From contig CADBCY010000001.1 in assembly GCA_902793325.1 (NCBI GenBank), positions 62,001-126,000 of the forward strand: a stretch of 64,000 bases of DNA, in the 5' to 3' direction. Numbering within the stretch: position 1 is the stretch's first letter; every line of letters begins with the position of its first letter. The position numbers and the translations under genes were made by a program. Source of the stretch: an uncultured Eubacteriales bacterium (GTDB lineage: Bacteria > Bacillota > Clostridia > Christensenellales > Aristaeellaceae). The notes beneath the pieces were generated by a model. The model was not told the DNA's origin and ran no database searches. It saw nothing but the letters and a program-made list of their open reading frames with translations. Shown here in pieces: positions 15,428-31,049 of this stretch.

Positions 15428-17383
15428 ATGAACATCAAATCCGCCAGCGAGCTGCGCAGCCTGTTCCTGCGCTTCTTCGAGGAAAAGGGCCACGCCCGCA
15501 TCCCCAGCGCCTCGGTCATCCCCGAGAACGACCCCACCGTGCTGTTCACCACCGCCGGCATGCACCCGCTGGTGCCCTACCTGATGGGCGAAAAGCACCC
15601 CATGGGCACCCGCCTGACGGACGTGCAGAAGTGCATCCGCACCGGCGACATCGACGACGTGGGCGACCCCAGCCACCTCACCTTCTTTGAGATGCTGGGC
15701 AACTGGAGCCTGGGCGACTACTTCAAGAAGGAAATGATCCCGTGGAGCTGGGAGTTCCTGACCTCGAAGGACTGGCTGGGCCTCGATCCCGACAAGCTGG
15801 CGTTCACCGTGTTCGAGGGCGACCAGGACTGCCCCCGCGACGAGGAGGCCGCCAACCTGTGGCGCGCCCAGGGCGTGAAGGACGACCACCTGTTCTACCT
15901 GCCCAAGAAACACAACTGGTGGGGCCCCGCGGGCATCACCGGCCCCTGCGGCCCGGACACCGAGATGTTCATCATCCGCGACCAGCCGCCGTGCGGCCCG
16001 GACTGCTCTCCCGCCTGCTCCTGCGGCCGGTACCTGGAGATCTGGAACGACGTGTTCATGCAGTATGAGAAGCAGGCCGACGGCACGTTCGTGCCGCTCA
16101 AGCAGAAGAACGTCGACACCGGCATGGGCCTGGAGCGCACCTACTGCGTGCTGATGGGCGCGAACACCGTGTACGAGACCGAGATCTTCGCCGGCATCAT
16201 CGACAAGATCGAGGAGCTGTCCGGCAGGAAGTACGGCGAGAGCGACGAGGTCACCCGCTCCATCCGCATCATCTCCGACCACATGCGCACCGCCACCTTC
16301 ATCATCGGCGACGACCGCGGCGTCACGCCCTCCAACGTGGACCAGGGCTACGTGCTGCGCCGCCTGATCCGCCGGGCCGTGCGCCACGGCATGAAGCTGG
16401 GCATGCCCGCGGGCTTCACCTGCGAGATCGCCCGGGTCATCATCGACCAGTACAAGGTCGTGTACCCCGAGCTGGAGCGCAATGGCGCGTTCATACTGGA
16501 CCAGCTCAAGATGGAGGAGGACCGCTTCCAGCGCACGCTGAAGAAGGGCCAGGCCGAGTTCGAGAAGGTCTACGGCAACATGATGAAAAAGCGCGAGGCG
16601 TTCACCGCCCTGAAGGCGAACAAGGCCGATCCCGACGCCGTGGCCGCCGCGCTCCGCCAGCTTCCGCCCAGCCCGGACAACAAGCCCGTCATCGAGCAGG
16701 TGAAGGACGGCACCATCGCCGACGAGACCATCGACGCCCTGCTGAAGGCCACCGAAAAGATGGACGGCCGCAGCGCCTTCAAGCTCTACGACACCTACGG
16801 CTTCCCGATCGAGATCACCTGTGAGATGGCCGCCGAGAAGGGCATCGACGTGGACACCGAGGGCTTCGAGGAGCGCTTCAAGAAGCACCAGGAGGCCAGC
16901 CACGCGGGCGCGGAGCAGCGCTTCAAGGGCGGCCTGGCGGACCACAGCGAGCAGACCGCGAAGCTGCACACCGCCACCCACCTGCTGCACGCGGCGCTTA
17001 GGAAGGTGCTCGGGCCCGAGGTCGCCCAGAAGGGCTCCAACATCACCGCCGAGCGCCTGCGCTTCGACTTCTCCTTCGGCCGCAAGATGACCGACGAGGA
17101 GAAGAAGGAGGTCGAGCGCCTGGTGAACGAGTACATCCAGGCCGCCGCGCCCATCACCTGCGAGGAGATGACCGTGGCCGAGGCCAAGGCGCAGGGCGCC
17201 ATCGGCCTGTTCGAATCGAAGTACGGCGAGCGCGTCAAGGTGTACACCATGGGCGAGTTCTCCAAGGAGATCTGCGGCGGTCCCCACGCCACCAACACCG
17301 GCGACCTCAAGTCCTTCAGGATCAAGAAGGAAGAGGCCAGCAGCGCCGGCGTGCGCCGCATCAAGGCGACCATCGGGGAATAA
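15428..17383 (+). CDS. alaS: Alanyl-tRNA synthetase, short form without C-Ala domain
   Basis: 651 residues against about 875 in E. coli. The class II catalytic and tRNA-recognition regions are complete (FFEMLGNWSLGDYFKK, TGMGLERT, VLRRLIRRAVRHG). The editing domain follows with its zinc motifs HTATH near residue 516 and CGGPH later. The protein then stops at the end of the editing domain, so the oligomerising, tRNA-elbow-binding C-Ala domain is missing. The stop is clean, a terminator follows, and the downstream bases hold an unrelated promoter, so this looks like a natural short form rather than a truncation. Expression is under T-box control. Confidence 0.93.
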   Translation: MNIKSASELRSLFLRFFEEKGHARIPSASVIPENDPTVLFTTAGMHPLVPYLMGEKHPMGTRLTDVQKCIRTGDIDDVGDPSHLTFFEMLGNWSLGDYFKKEMIPWSWEFLTSKDWLGLDPDKLAFTVFEGDQDCPRDEEAANLWRAQGVKDDHLFYLPKKHNWWGPAGITGPCGPDTEMFIIRDQPPCGPDCSPACSCGRYLEIWNDVFMQYEKQADGTFVPLKQKNVDTGMGLERTYCVLMGANTVYETEIFAGIIDKIEELSGRKYGESDEVTRSIRIISDHMRTATFIIGDDRGVTPSNVDQGYVLRRLIRRAVRHGMKLGMPAGFTCEIARVIIDQYKVVYPELERNGAFILDQLKMEEDRFQRTLKKGQAEFEKVYGNMMKKREAFTALKANKADPDAVAAALRQLPPSPDNKPVIEQVKDGTIADETIDALLKATEKMDGRSAFKLYDTYGFPIEITCEMAAEKGIDVDTEGFEERFKKHQEASHAGAEQRFKGGLADHSEQTAKLHTATHLLHAALRKVLGPEVAQKGSNITAERLRFDFSFGRKMTDEEKKEVERLVNEYIQAAAPITCEEMTVAEAKAQGAIGLFESKYGERVKVYTMGEFSKEICGGPHATNTGDLKSFRIKKEEASSAGVRRIKATIGE

Positions 17384-17416
17384 GCCGGCGCAACCCGCCG
17401 CTTCCGCGCATACGCG

Positions 17417-17451
17417 AACCCCTGCCCCGCTGATTCAGGGGCGGGGGTTTT
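17417..17451 (+). terminator. Terminator of alaS
   Basis: AACCCCTGCCCC pairs across a 9-nt loop with GGGGCGGGGG followed by TTTT. Confidence 0.85.
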
Positions 17452-17474
17452 GCGTCGATCGGCTTTCCGGTCGA

Positions 17475-17503
17475 TTGCCGGGGACCGGCGGATGTGCTAT
17501 AAT
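17475..17503 (+). promoter_or_regulatory. Promoter of the AraM-like gene
   Basis: TTGCCG, 17-bp spacer, perfect TATAAT with TGC upstream. Confidence 0.75.
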
Positions 17504-17544
17504 ACCCATGCCATTATGAGATACGATAAGGGAGTGCGGTTCAT

Positions 17545-18924
17545 ATGCCCGATTTTTCCAAGATGTCCCTGAACGAGCTCGTTCGCCCGGAGGGGTATGC
17601 CTGTTCCTGCGGCAAGACGCACGTCTGCGCGCTGAAGTACCTGAACATCGGCCGGGGGGCCGTCGGGGGCGTGGCGGACATGGTGCGCGCCATGGGCAGG
17701 CGCCGGCCCTTCGTGGTGTGCGATGAGAACACCTGGGAAGTCGCCGGTCGGCGCGTGGACGAGCTGCTCGCCGGGGCGGGCATCGAACACGGCCTGTACG
17801 TGATCCCGAAGGAGAAGCCGGAGAACGTGCGCATCGCCCCAGCGGAGTGGGAGGTGGGCAGCGTCATCATGCACTTCGATCCCGCCTGCGATATGTTCCT
17901 GGCGGTGGGCAGCGGCGTGGTGAACGACATTTGCAAGGTCACGGCGCACGCCTGCGGCGTGCCCACGGCGGTGGTGGGTACCGCGCCCAGCATGGACGGC
18001 TATGCCTCCAATTCCTCCTCTATGGAGATGAACCACGTGAAGGTCTCGCTGTACAACCACGGCCCCGAGGGCATCCTGCTGGATTCAGACATCCTGGCGC
18101 AGGCCCCCATGCGCATGCTCTGGGCGGGCCTTGGGGACATGGTGGCCAAGTACCTGGCCGTGTGCGAGTGGCGCATTTCGCACCTGGTGACGGGCGAATA
18201 CTACTGCGAGGACGTGGCGGAGCTGATGCGCGCGGCGCTGCGCAAGGTCATGGCCGGGGCGGACGGCATCGCGGACAGGGACGTGGACGCCATACAGTCC
18301 ATCGCCGAGGGGCTGGTCGTCGCGGGCATCGGCATGGCCTACGCGGAGATCTCCCGCCCCGCCTCGGGCCTGGAGCACTACTTCAGCCACATGTGGGAGA
18401 TGATGGCCCTCGAGCGCGGCGTGCCCTATGACCTGCACGGCATCCAGGTGGGCGTCGGCACCCTGCTCACCATGAAGATCTGCCGCAAGCTGCTGGCGGA
18501 GGTGACCCCCGACCGCGCCCGCGCCGAGGCGGCCATGGCGGCCTTCGATCCCGCGGCGTGGGAGGCGCAGGTGCGGCGCATCTTCGGCAAGACCGCGGAC
18601 CAGATCCTCGCCATCGAGGCAAAGACCCACAAGAACGACCCGGCCAGGCACGCCCGGCGGCTGGACAACATCGTCGCGCACTGGGACGAGATCTGCGGCA
18701 TCGTCCGCGAGGAGCTGCCGGACTACGACGCCCTCCACCGGGTCATGGCCGCCACCGGCATGCCCCTGACCCCCGGCGACATCGGCCTGCCCGTGCAGGA
18801 CGTCGTGGACGCCTTCGTGGGCGCGCGGGACATCCGCGACAAGTACCTGTTCTGCTCCCTGATCTGGGACCTCGGGTTGACGGATGCTTTCGCCCGGTAC
18901 GTGGGGGAAGTGGCGGAGGAATAG
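17545..18924 (+). CDS. araM: AraM/EgsA-type sn-glycerol-1-phosphate dehydrogenase
   Basis: 459 residues of the iron-containing alcohol dehydrogenase/glycerol dehydrogenase fold, closest to the AraM subgroup. Bacillus AraM reduces dihydroxyacetone phosphate to sn-glycerol-1-phosphate, the archaeal-handed glycerol phosphate. Visible features are the nucleotide-binding VGSGVVNDICK motif, GTAPSMDGYASN, and the metal-ligand region RPASGLEHYFSHMWEM near 275-290. It is longer than Bacillus AraM (about 394). Monocistronic, with its own promoter and a shared terminator. A related polyol-phosphate dehydrogenase activity is possible, and no partner prenyltransferase is visible. Confidence 0.85.
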   Translation: MPDFSKMSLNELVRPEGYACSCGKTHVCALKYLNIGRGAVGGVADMVRAMGRRRPFVVCDENTWEVAGRRVDELLAGAGIEHGLYVIPKEKPENVRIAPAEWEVGSVIMHFDPACDMFLAVGSGVVNDICKVTAHACGVPTAVVGTAPSMDGYASNSSSMEMNHVKVSLYNHGPEGILLDSDILAQAPMRMLWAGLGDMVAKYLAVCEWRISHLVTGEYYCEDVAELMRAALRKVMAGADGIADRDVDAIQSIAEGLVVAGIGMAYAEISRPASGLEHYFSHMWEMMALERGVPYDLHGIQVGVGTLLTMKICRKLLAEVTPDRARAEAAMAAFDPAAWEAQVRRIFGKTADQILAIEAKTHKNDPARHARRLDNIVAHWDEICGIVREELPDYDALHRVMAATGMPLTPGDIGLPVQDVVDAFVGARDIRDKYLFCSLIWDLGLTDAFARYVGEVAEE

Positions 18925-18959
18925 CGCGCGCTGAGGCACTGTGGCGCGGACAGTGGCGC

Positions 18960-19030
18960 AAAAAACCTTCGCGCCGTTCGGAACGACAACGCTGTCATGC
19001 GTGTCCTCCGAAACGGCGCGAAGGTTTTTT
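18960..19030. terminator. Bidirectional terminator between araM and rnz
   Basis: Arms of about 20 bp (AAAAAACCTTCGCGCCGTT and its complement) flank a loop of about 30 nt that contains a small inner hairpin (GACA/TGTC). Both strands end in a T-run, and the rnz stop codon lies in the T-run. Confidence 0.85.
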
Positions 19031-20006
19031 ATCGCGGCCCGGCGGTCCCTGCGCGCGGGAGGTCCTCCCCGCCCGCCGATCCGGCGTCGAAGCGCAGCGT
19101 GATCCGCTTCCCGTCCTCGCCGCATTCGGCGGCGGGGAAGTGGGCCCGGGCCAGGGGCAGGTGCTCCGCGGGGTCGCCCACGGCCTGCGAAAAGTGGGCC
19201 AGCCACAGCCGCTGTACGCCCGCCTCCGCGGCCATCGCGCCGGCCTGGGAAAACAGCGTGTGGCCGTGGCGGTTGATGGCCTCCGCCACGCCTTCGTCGG
19301 CGAAGGTGGCCTCGCAGATCATCAGATCCGCGCCGCGCGCAGCCTCCACCAGCGCGGGGCAGGGCCGCGTGTCCCCGCTGAATACGAATTTCAGGCCCCT
19401 GCGGGGCGGTCCTACGACCTCCGACGGCGCGACCGGACCCGAAGTACCCTCCGCGGTTTCGCCGGCCTGCAGCCGCCGCCACAGCCCCTGTGGGACGCCC
19501 AGCGCCCGCGCGCGGTCCGGGTCGAAGCGCCCTTCGCGGCCCAGCGTGAAGGTGTAGCCCTGGCTGGGGCCGCGGTGCGCGGTGGGGAAGGCCGCCAGCC
19601 GCGTCCGGGCGGGCCAGCCGGGGAAGCGCTCCGGCAGGTCCAGCCCGCCCTCCGGCATCGGCTCCAGCGCGACGGAGAAATCCGTGTGCCCCGCCAGCGC
19701 GAGTATGGGCGCCATCGCCTCCCGCAGCCCCGCCGGGCCCGTAATCAGCAGCGGCGCCTGCCGGCCCATGGCGTGCATCGTCTGCAACAGCCCCGGCAGG
19801 CCGAAGGTGTGGTCGCCGTGGTAGTGGGTGAGGGCGATCACGTCGACGCCGAGGGGGTTGGCGCGGGCGCGCCGCCCGGCGGTCTGGGTACCCTCTCCGC
19901 AGTCGAAGAGTATGCCGTGCCCGCCGCAGCTGAGCAGCGCCGCCGTCAGCGCCCGATCCGGCAGCGGCATCAGCGCCGCCGTGCCGAGGAGCGTAATATC
20001 GATCAT
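19029..20006 (-). CDS. rnz: Ribonuclease Z (metallo-beta-lactamase fold)
   Basis: 325 residues, the short-form RNase Z/ElaC length. It cuts the 3' trailer from tRNA precursors. The motif THYHGDHTFGLPGLL near residue 60 carries the zinc ligands, with the family's GLPG following; FSGDTRPCPALVEAARGADLMICEATF and HFS supply later ligands. Start ATG at 20006 has GGAGAGGG on the minus strand. It lies 78 nt downstream of a GNAT gene and may share its transcript. A generic MBL hydrolase is less likely given HxHGDH-x-FGLPG. Confidence 0.88.
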   Translation of the reverse strand: MIDITLLGTAALMPLPDRALTAALLSCGGHGILFDCGEGTQTAGRRARANPLGVDVIALTHYHGDHTFGLPGLLQTMHAMGRQAPLLITGPAGLREAMAPILALAGHTDFSVALEPMPEGGLDLPERFPGWPARTRLAAFPTAHRGPSQGYTFTLGREGRFDPDRARALGVPQGLWRRLQAGETAEGTSGPVAPSEVVGPPRRGLKFVFSGDTRPCPALVEAARGADLMICEATFADEGVAEAINRHGHTLFSQAGAMAAEAGVQRLWLAHFSQAVGDPAEHLPLARAHFPAAECGEDGKRITLRFDAGSAGGEDLPRAGTAGPR

Positions 20007-20084
20007 AGAAAACCCTCTCCGATCCGCGGGGCGCTGCAAATCACGCCCCCATCCGGCCGCGCGCCCGCGCCGTCCGGGGATGCG

Positions 20085-20729
20085 TCAGTCGCCCCGCCCG
20101 TTCAGCGCCTTGCGCATGACGATCGTGTCGCCGTCGCGGGCGTACTCCGTGAACCCGGCCTTTTCATAGAGCCGAAGCGGGCCGGCAAACGCCAGCGCGC
20201 CGTCCGACTGCCGCCGGGGATAGGCTTCGACCCGCGAATACCCTTCCTCCGCCGCATCGCTGCAGACCTGCGCCAGCAGCTTCCCGGCGATCCCCATGCC
20301 CCGGTGGGTCGGGGCGATCTCAAAGCACACGACCGATTTGACGACGCCCCTTCCCGGGCAGTCGTCGGCGGGCGCGTCTTCCGGGAGGTCGTCCATGTCG
20401 AATTCGCCGACCCGGTAGTAGCTCAACCGGTCGTTGGCGTTGCACCATCCGACGCACAGCCCGCCGTCATACGCCAGGTACCCCTGTATGCGCCCGTCGA
20501 GCACCATCTGCCAGGCGGACTCGCGCAGGGCGCGTTTCCAGCCCTCCGCGCCCCCGCCGCAGGCCCTCGCCCGCGCGAAGAGCCCGTCCCGGATCTGCTC
20601 GGCGCTCAGGTTGAACCCGTTGCAATAGCAGGGGTAGAAGAGGGACCCGTCCGAGAACGCGCGATGGTCGAAGAAATCGAAGTAATCCCCGATCAAATCC
20701 GGCGTCAGCTTCCTGATTGAAAGATTCAT
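20085..20729 (-). CDS. GNAT-family N-acetyltransferase
   Basis: 214 residues. The C-terminal half has the acetyl-CoA binding region (VVCFEIAPTHRGMGIAGKLL, with the Q/R-x-x-G-x-G/A pattern) and the closing LYEKAGF element of GNAT enzymes. The N-terminal YPCYCNGFNLS segment resembles a clostridial GNAT subgroup of unknown substrate. On the minus strand GGGAGG lies 10 nt before the ATG. Upstream is the tRNA-Arg terminator, downstream is rnz. Substrate not predictable. Confidence 0.8.
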   Translation of the reverse strand: MNLSIRKLTPDLIGDYFDFFDHRAFSDGSLFYPCYCNGFNLSAEQIRDGLFARARACGGGAEGWKRALRESAWQMVLDGRIQGYLAYDGGLCVGWCNANDRLSYYRVGEFDMDDLPEDAPADDCPGRGVVKSVVCFEIAPTHRGMGIAGKLLAQVCSDAAEEGYSRVEAYPRRQSDGALAFAGPLRLYEKAGFTEYARDGDTIVMRKALNGRGD

Positions 20730-20789
20730 CCTCCCGCATCCTCCCGCCCCCCTTTGCCTTGCAAAGGAGTCCGATTATCCCCCGGGGCG

Positions 20790-20830
20790 AAAAAGTCTCC
20801 GAAGCCCTCGCGAGGAGGGCTGCGGAGACT
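20790..20830 (-). terminator. Terminator of the tRNA-Arg gene
   Basis: Minus strand AGTCTCCGCAGCCCTC pairs with GAGGGCTTCGGAGACT and ends in TTTTT, starting directly after the encoded CCA. Confidence 0.9.
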
Positions 20831-20907
20831 TGGCGCACCCAAAGGGATTCGAACCCCTGACCTGCCGCTTAGGAGGCGGCCGCTCTATCCTGCTGAGCTA
20901 TGGGTGC
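20831..20907 (-). tRNA. tRNA-Arg, anticodon CCT
   Basis: A 77-nt cloverleaf with a 7-bp acceptor stem GCACCCA/TGGGTGC, D-arm GCTCAGCAGGATAGAGC, anticodon arm GCCGC-CTCCTAA-GCGGC (anticodon CCT, reading AGG), T-arm AGGGG-TTCGAAT-CCCTT, discriminator G and encoded CCA. It has its own promoter and terminator. Confidence 0.95.
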
Positions 20908-20951
20908 ATGGCCGCGGCCCTCGACGCCGCGGGGCGTGAAACCACTTTTCT

Positions 20952-20980
20952 ATTATGGCACGAACGCGCCCGGTTGTCAA
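20952..20980 (-). promoter_or_regulatory. Promoter of tRNA-Arg(CCT)
   Basis: Minus strand perfect TTGACA, 17-bp spacer, CATAAT preceded by TGC, about 45 bp upstream of the mature 5' end. Confidence 0.8.
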
Positions 20981-21105
20981 GCCGTTTCCATGGAAAATCG
21001 CGGGCGTTTCCGGGCGCCGGGCGGGCCGAATTTGACAAAATTGTGCCCGTTCCGCGCAGCCGGGTTAAATGTGGCGCGCGGCGGCATTCTTTACCTGTTT
21101 ATGCA

Positions 21106-21134
21106 TGTGTGCGGGGGTGCAAAAGTGGTATAAT
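21106..21134 (+). promoter_or_regulatory. Probable gyrB promoter
   Basis: Perfect TATAAT (21129-21134) with an upstream TGG, 59 bp before gyrB. The -35 position (TGTGTG) is poor, so the site probably relies on the extended -10. Confidence 0.6.
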
Positions 21135-21142
21135 TATTATAG

Positions 21143-23128
<1,986 letters not shown>

Positions 23129-23164
23129 CGCTAATCACCCCTCGCCAGAAACGGAGGCCACATT

Positions 23165-25777
23165 ATGTCCGACGAATTCAACATCGGCAAACTCACGCCG
23201 CTGAACATTGAGGACGAACTGAAGCGGTCGTTTATTTCCTATGCCATGGCGGTCATCGTCACGCGCGCGCTGCCGGACGTCCGGGACGGCCTGAAGCCCG
23301 TGCATCGGCGCATACTCTACGCCATGAATGAAATGGGCATCACGCCCGACAAGCCCTACCGCAAGTCCGCGCGCATCGTGGGCGACGTGCTGGGCAAATA
23401 CCACCCGCACGGCGACAGCTCCGTCTACGACGCCATGGTGCGCCTGGCGCAGGACTTCTCCATCCGCTACACGCTCGTGGAGGGCCAGGGCAACTTCGGC
23501 TCCGTGGACGGCGACGGCGCGGCGGCCATGCGTTATACCGAGGCGCGGCTGTCGAAGCTCAGCATGGAGATGGTGCGCGACATCGACAAGGAGACCGTCG
23601 ATTTCTACCCCAACTTCGACGAAACGCTGATGCAGCCCGCCGTGATGCCCTGCCGCTTCCCGAACCTGCTGGTGAACGGCTCCTCGGGCATCGCCGTGGG
23701 CATGGCGACGAACATCCCGCCCCACAACCTGGGCGAGGTCATCGACGCCGTGGTGTGCATGATCGACAACCCCGACTGCACCGTGGACGACCTGATGGAG
23801 CACGTCAAGGGCCCCGACTTCCCGACCGGCGGCGTGATCCTCGGCCGCAGGGGCATCTACGACGCCTACCACGAGGGCCGCGGCCGCATCGTCGTGCGCG
23901 CCAGGAGCGAGATCGAGGAAATGCCCGGCAACCGCCAGCGCATCGTCGTGACCGAGATCCCCTACATGGTCAACAAGGCGCGGCTGATCGAGAAGATCGC
24001 CGAGATGGTGCACGAGAAGAGCATCGACGGCATCAGCGACATCCGCGACGAGTCCGACCGCGAGGGCATGCGCATCGTCATCGAGCTGAAGCGCGACGTG
24101 AACGCCAACGTGGTGCTGAACACGCTGTACAAGCACACCCAGATGCAGGATACCTTCGGGGCCATCATGCTGGCGCTGGTGGACGGCGAGCCGAAGGTGC
24201 TCTCCCTCCGGCAGATGATCCACCACTACCTCGAGCACCAGGAGGACGTCATCCGCCGCCGCACGCAGTACGACCTGAACAAGGCCGAGGCCCGCAGCCA
24301 CATCCTGGAGGGCCTGCTGATCGCGCTGGACAACATCGACGAGGTCATCGCCCTCATCCGCGCCTCCCGCACCGCCCAGGACGCCCGCGACGGCCTCATG
24401 CAGCGCTTCGGGCTCACCGAGCGCCAGGCCCAGGCCATACTGGACATGCGCCTGCAGCGTTTGACCGGCCTGGAGCGCGACAAGATCGAGGCCGAGTACG
24501 CGGAGCTGCAGAAGATGATCGCCTACTACAAGGCGGTGCTGGCGGACGAGCGCATGGTGCTGGGCATCATCCGCGACGAGATCCTGGAGATCCGGCGCAA
24601 GTACGCCGACGAGCGCCGCACGGAGATCACCGCCATGGACGGCGAGATCGACATGCTGGACCTGATCGCCGAGGAGGACAACGTGGTCACGCTGACCCAC
24701 TTCGGCTACGTGAAGCGCCTGCCCAAGGCCACCTACCGCGCCCAGAAGCGCGGCGGCAAGGGCGTGGTCGGCGCCACCACCCGCGAGGAGGACTTCGTGG
24801 AGCAGATGTACGTCGTCTCCACCCACGATACCCTCATGTTCTTCACCAACCGCGGGCGCGTGTACCAGTTGAACTGCTACGAGATCCCCGAGGCGGGCCG
24901 CACCGCGCGGGGCACGGCCATGGTGAACCTGCTGCAGCTCGACGCCGGCGAGAAGGTCACGGCCATGCTGCCGGTGCCCGCCGAGAAGGTCGCGGGCCAC
25001 TACCTGGTCATGGCGACCAAGAAGGGCGTCATCAAGCGCACGGAGCTGATCGAGTTCACGAACCTGCGCAAGTCCGGCCTGATCGCGCTGGTGCTGCGCG
25101 AGGACGACGAGCTGATCGGCGTGGCGCTCACCGACGGCTCCTACGAGCTGCTGCTGGGCACGCGCGACGGCATGGCCATCCGCTTCCCCGAAACCGACAT
25201 GCGCCCCATCGGCCGCGCGGCCATGGGCGTGAAGTCCATCGACCTGAACCCCGGCGACGAGGTGGTGGACATGTGCCCGGTGAAGGCCGAGCTGCCGGAG
25301 GGCGAGGGCGACGCCGGCGAAGCCGCAGAGGGCGCGGCGCAGATCGAGAAGTCGACGCGCGCCATCTACCCCGGCATGAAGGTGCTGTCCATCGCGGAGC
25401 TGGGCTACGGCAAGCTCACGAGCATCGACGAGTACCGCGTGCAGAGCCGCGGCGGCAAGGGCATCAAGGCCATGAACCTGACGCCGAAGACGGGCCGGCT
25501 GACCTGCCAGCTTCTGGCGGACGAGGACGAGGACATCCTGCTCATCACCGACGACGGCACCATCATCCGCATGCGCGTGGGCGACATCTCCACGCTGGGC
25601 CGCAACACCCAGGGCGTGCGCCTGATGCGCGTCGCGGAGGGCAGCCGGGTGATCTCCGTCGCCCGCGCCGAGGCCGAGGAGGAGGAGCCGGAGGAGGACG
25701 ACGCCCCCGAGGATCCCAATTCCCTCGACATGACCCTCCCCGAGGGCGAGACGGAAGCGCCCGAAGAGGAGATCTAA
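23165..25777 (+). CDS. gyrA: DNA gyrase subunit A
   Basis: 870 residues. The winged-helix breakage region has the active-site tyrosine in [10 protein letters not shown] and the quinolone-determining segment [21 protein letters not shown]. Ser and Tyr are at the usual 83/87-equivalent region, with Y in place of the common acidic residue. The C-terminal beta-pinwheel carries a GyrA box of the form KRGGKG, which marks gyrase rather than topoisomerase IV. The last 45 residues are strongly acidic. Co-transcribed with gyrB. Confidence 0.97.
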   Translation: MSDEFNIGKLTPLNIEDELKRSFISYAMAVIVTRALPDVRDGLKPVHRRILYAMNEMGITPDKPYRKSARIVGDVLGKYHPHGDSSVYDAMVRLAQDFSIRYTLVEGQGNFGSVDGDGAAAMRYTEARLSKLSMEMVRDIDKETVDFYPNFDETLMQPAVMPCRFPNLLVNGSSGIAVGMATNIPPHNLGEVIDAVVCMIDNPDCTVDDLMEHVKGPDFPTGGVILGRRGIYDAYHEGRGRIVVRARSEIEEMPGNRQRIVVTEIPYMVNKARLIEKIAEMVHEKSIDGISDIRDESDREGMRIVIELKRDVNANVVLNTLYKHTQMQDTFGAIMLALVDGEPKVLSLRQMIHHYLEHQEDVIRRRTQYDLNKAEARSHILEGLLIALDNIDEVIALIRASRTAQDARDGLMQRFGLTERQAQAILDMRLQRLTGLERDKIEAEYAELQKMIAYYKAVLADERMVLGIIRDEILEIRRKYADERRTEITAMDGEIDMLDLIAEEDNVVTLTHFGYVKRLPKATYRAQKRGGKGVVGATTREEDFVEQMYVVSTHDTLMFFTNRGRVYQLNCYEIPEAGRTARGTAMVNLLQLDAGEKVTAMLPVPAEKVAGHYLVMATKKGVIKRTELIEFTNLRKSGLIALVLREDDELIGVALTDGSYELLLGTRDGMAIRFPETDMRPIGRAAMGVKSIDLNPGDEVVDMCPVKAELPEGEGDAGEAAEGAAQIEKSTRAIYPGMKVLSIAELGYGKLTSIDEYRVQSRGGKGIKAMNLTPKTGRLTCQLLADEDEDILLITDDGTIIRMRVGDISTLGRNTQGVRLMRVAEGSRVISVARAEAEEEEPEEDDAPEDPNSLDMTLPEGETEAPEEEI

Positions 25778-25809
25778 TACTCCCCCCGCTCGAGCGAAAG
25801 ACATGACAA

Positions 25810-25835
25810 GACCCACCCTGCGCGCAGGGTGGGTC
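25810..25835. terminator. Hairpin downstream of gyrA
   Basis: A 26-bp perfect palindrome (GACCCACCCTGCG and complement) followed on the plus strand by GAAGTTTTG. It probably terminates gyrA, but the T-tract is delayed. Confidence 0.6.
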
Positions 25836-25843
25836 GAAGTTTT

Positions 25844-25881
25844 GAACCCGGGCGCCCCGCTCTTGCGGGGCGCCCGGGTTC
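25844..25881. terminator. Second hairpin between gyrA and carB-dapF
   Basis: A perfect 17-bp stem (25844-25860 with 25865-25881) and a TCTT loop. Neither strand has a good T-tract, so it is either an imperfect terminator for the leftward operon or a transcript-stabilising end. Confidence 0.55.
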
Positions 25882-25893
25882 GTCGCAAAAGGA

Positions 25894-29919
<4,026 letters not shown>

Positions 29920-29976
29920 GTTGAGGGCCTCCTTTGATGCGTTGGGCTGTACGGGCGACGGGGCGTCGCCCGTTCG

Positions 29977-31038
29977 TTATGAATCCTGATCCATCATCCG
30001 CAGGAACCGGTCGAACAGGAACGAGGTGTCCATGGGACCGGCGCAGGCTTCGGGGTGGAACTGCACGGTGAAGGCGCGGAGCCCGGGGTAATCCACGCCC
30101 TCGCAGGTCCCGTCGTTGGCGTTGACGAAGCGCACCTCGCCCACGGGCAGGGCGTCCGACACCACCGCGTAGCCGTGGTTCTGGCTGGTGATGTAGGTGT
30201 GGCCCGTGACCAGGTCCCGGCAGGGCTGGTTCGCGCCGCGGTGGCCGTACTTGAGCTTTACGGTCTTGCCGCCGGCGGCCAGCGCCGTGAGCTGGTGGCC
30301 CAGGCAGATGCCGAAGAGGGGCGCCCGGCCCAGCAGCTTGCGGATCTCCTCCACGCACTGCACGTTCTCCGCCGGGTCGCCGGGGCCGTTGGACAGCATC
30401 ACGCCGTCGGGGTTCCCCGCGAGGATCGCCTCGGCGGAGGTGTCGAAGGGCACCACGGTGACCGTGCAGCCCCGCTTCTGCAGCTCGCGCTCGATGTTGT
30501 ACTTCACGCCGTAGTCCACCAGCGTGACCCGGTATTTCTCCTCGCCCAGCGCCGGGAAGACCTCCGTGACGCCCGTGGACACGGACTTCACGGCGTCCGT
30601 GATGGCGAACGCCCGGATGGGGGCGAGGTCCTCGGGCACCTTCGCGCAGATCATGGCGTTCATCACGCCGTTGTCGCGGATGTGCTGGGTGACGGCGCGG
30701 GTGTCCACGCCGCAGATGCCCGGCACGCCCTGCGCCTTCAGGAAGGCGTCCAGGTCGTACTGGCTGCGGAAGTTGCTGGGCGCGTCGCACCATTCCCGCA
30801 CCACGTAGCCCCGCACGCTGCACGCGCCCTCAAAGTCCTCCTCGATGATGCCGTAGTTGCCCACCAGGGGGAAGGTCTGCATGAGGATCTGGCCGTAGTA
30901 GCTGGGGTCAGTCAGGGTTTCGATGTAGCCGACCACGCTGGTGTTGAACACCAGCTCGCCGATCCGTTCCACGGGCGCGCCGAAGCCCTCGCCCTCGAAC
31001 ACCGTGCCGTCGGAGAGCACAAGATATGCCTTTGCCAT
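29977..31038 (-). CDS. carA: Carbamoyl-phosphate synthase small (glutaminase) subunit
   Basis: 353 residues, normal length. The N-terminal CPSase_sm domain is followed by a class I glutamine amidotransferase with nucleophile cysteine in FGICLGHQL and the catalytic His/Glu in FHPEA. It supplies ammonia from glutamine to CarB. It starts 11 nt after the GNAT gene and precedes carB-dapF, so the complex is made from one transcript. Placement with argF suggests arginine rather than pyrimidine control. Confidence 0.96.
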   Translation of the reverse strand: MAKAYLVLSDGTVFEGEGFGAPVERIGELVFNTSVVGYIETLTDPSYYGQILMQTFPLVGNYGIIEEDFEGACSVRGYVVREWCDAPSNFRSQYDLDAFLKAQGVPGICGVDTRAVTQHIRDNGVMNAMICAKVPEDLAPIRAFAITDAVKSVSTGVTEVFPALGEEKYRVTLVDYGVKYNIERELQKRGCTVTVVPFDTSAEAILAGNPDGVMLSNGPGDPAENVQCVEEIRKLLGRAPLFGICLGHQLTALAAGGKTVKLKYGHRGANQPCRDLVTGHTYITSQNHGYAVVSDALPVGEVRFVNANDGTCEGVDYPGLRAFTVQFHPEACAGPMDTSFLFDRFLRMMDQDS

Positions 31039-31049
31039 GCTGCGTTACC

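Noticed and set aside
21032-21037. Perfect TTGACA upstream of gyrB
   Set aside because: No -10-like hexamer at 15-19 bp. The TATAAT at 21129 is too far away to be its partner.
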